DNA of 64,000 nucleotides from Chondrilla cf. caribensis (Eukaryota; Porifera; Demospongiae; Chondrillida; Chondrillidae): NCBI GenBank assembly GCA_964020155.1, contig OZ026549.1, positions 2,237,633 to 2,301,632 of the forward strand, read 5' to 3'. Shown piece by piece: positions 63,670 to 64,000 of this stretch (position 1 is its first letter; each line of letters starts with the position of its first letter). The notes under the pieces were generated by a model. It saw only the letters and a program-made list of their open reading frames with translations, ran no database searches and was not told where the DNA came from. The position numbers and the translations under genes were made by a program.

Positions 63670-64000
63670 TTGTTTTCTAACCTATTAGATTTACCGCTGT
63701 CGCATTTGTGGCGAAAGTACGTACGTAACGTATGTAACTATTTATACATGGCCATACATATGTACGCACTTATGAAGGGGCACAGAACTATCATGGTAGG
63801 AGTCAAAAACATTTCTGCAATGTAATTGTAGAACAATGAACTACAATATTGCTATGCTGTTATTACAGTATAACTACAGCTAATGTGCCAAAACACCATT
63901 TAGAATACAGGCAATCTGGAAACAAAATATGATCAGCTTGTGATCTCTCAGTAGTGCCCATCTACATATTAGAGAGGATTACAAGAATAGACTTTGGGAA
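63670..64000. other. End of window, no gene seen
   Basis: AT-rich DNA with one short GTACGTACGTA motif. Nothing supported. Confidence 0.5.

Overview
The window is animal nuclear DNA. Genes are split by many GT-AG introns, (CA)n/(GT)n and (GA)n microsatellites are abundant, and LINE, SINE, hAT-type and foldback elements are present. The protein set fits an early-branching invertebrate, possibly a sponge: a CYFIP gene, a Death-NACHT-LRR receptor, TSP1/cystine-knot proteins and WSC plus aerolysin-fold proteins. The phylum is an inference. The exon models were built by hand from splice signals, intron phase and remembered family sequence; no database search was run.

Left part (1-10.5 kb, + strand): a TSP1-TSP1-cystine-knot gene end (1034-3041). 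Its flanks and last exon are duplicated, with the exon decayed, at 8.7-10.3 kb. Between the copies is a first exon resembling ANKIB1, split by a nearly full-length CR1/L2-like LINE (4419-7568) with a 7-bp target duplication.

Centre (10.9-46 kb, - strand): CYFIP (Sra-1, WAVE regulatory complex). Twelve consecutive phase-compatible exons, 27919 down to 10885, encode the C-terminal part. A second cluster (46036-44610) encodes a more N-terminal part, and roughly 330 residues between the two were not located. Very large introns hold other genes: two WSC/aerolysin-fold genes on the opposite strand at 18.5-25.2 kb (one with a nonsense codon), a small secreted glycoprotein gene (36608-34914, -) with tandemly duplicated relatives, and a tiny secreted cysteine-rich gene (40732-43413, +).

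Right part (48.5-64 kb): an NLR-type gene on the - strand (56307-48560) with an N-terminal membrane segment, Death-like domain, NACHT and LRR-like exons. Then come an hAT-type MITE with a perfect 8-bp duplication, an ORF built of 48-bp repeats whose start codon lies in a 142-bp foldback, and two weakly supported exons near 62.4-63.3 kb. The extreme 5' exons of CYFIP were not found.
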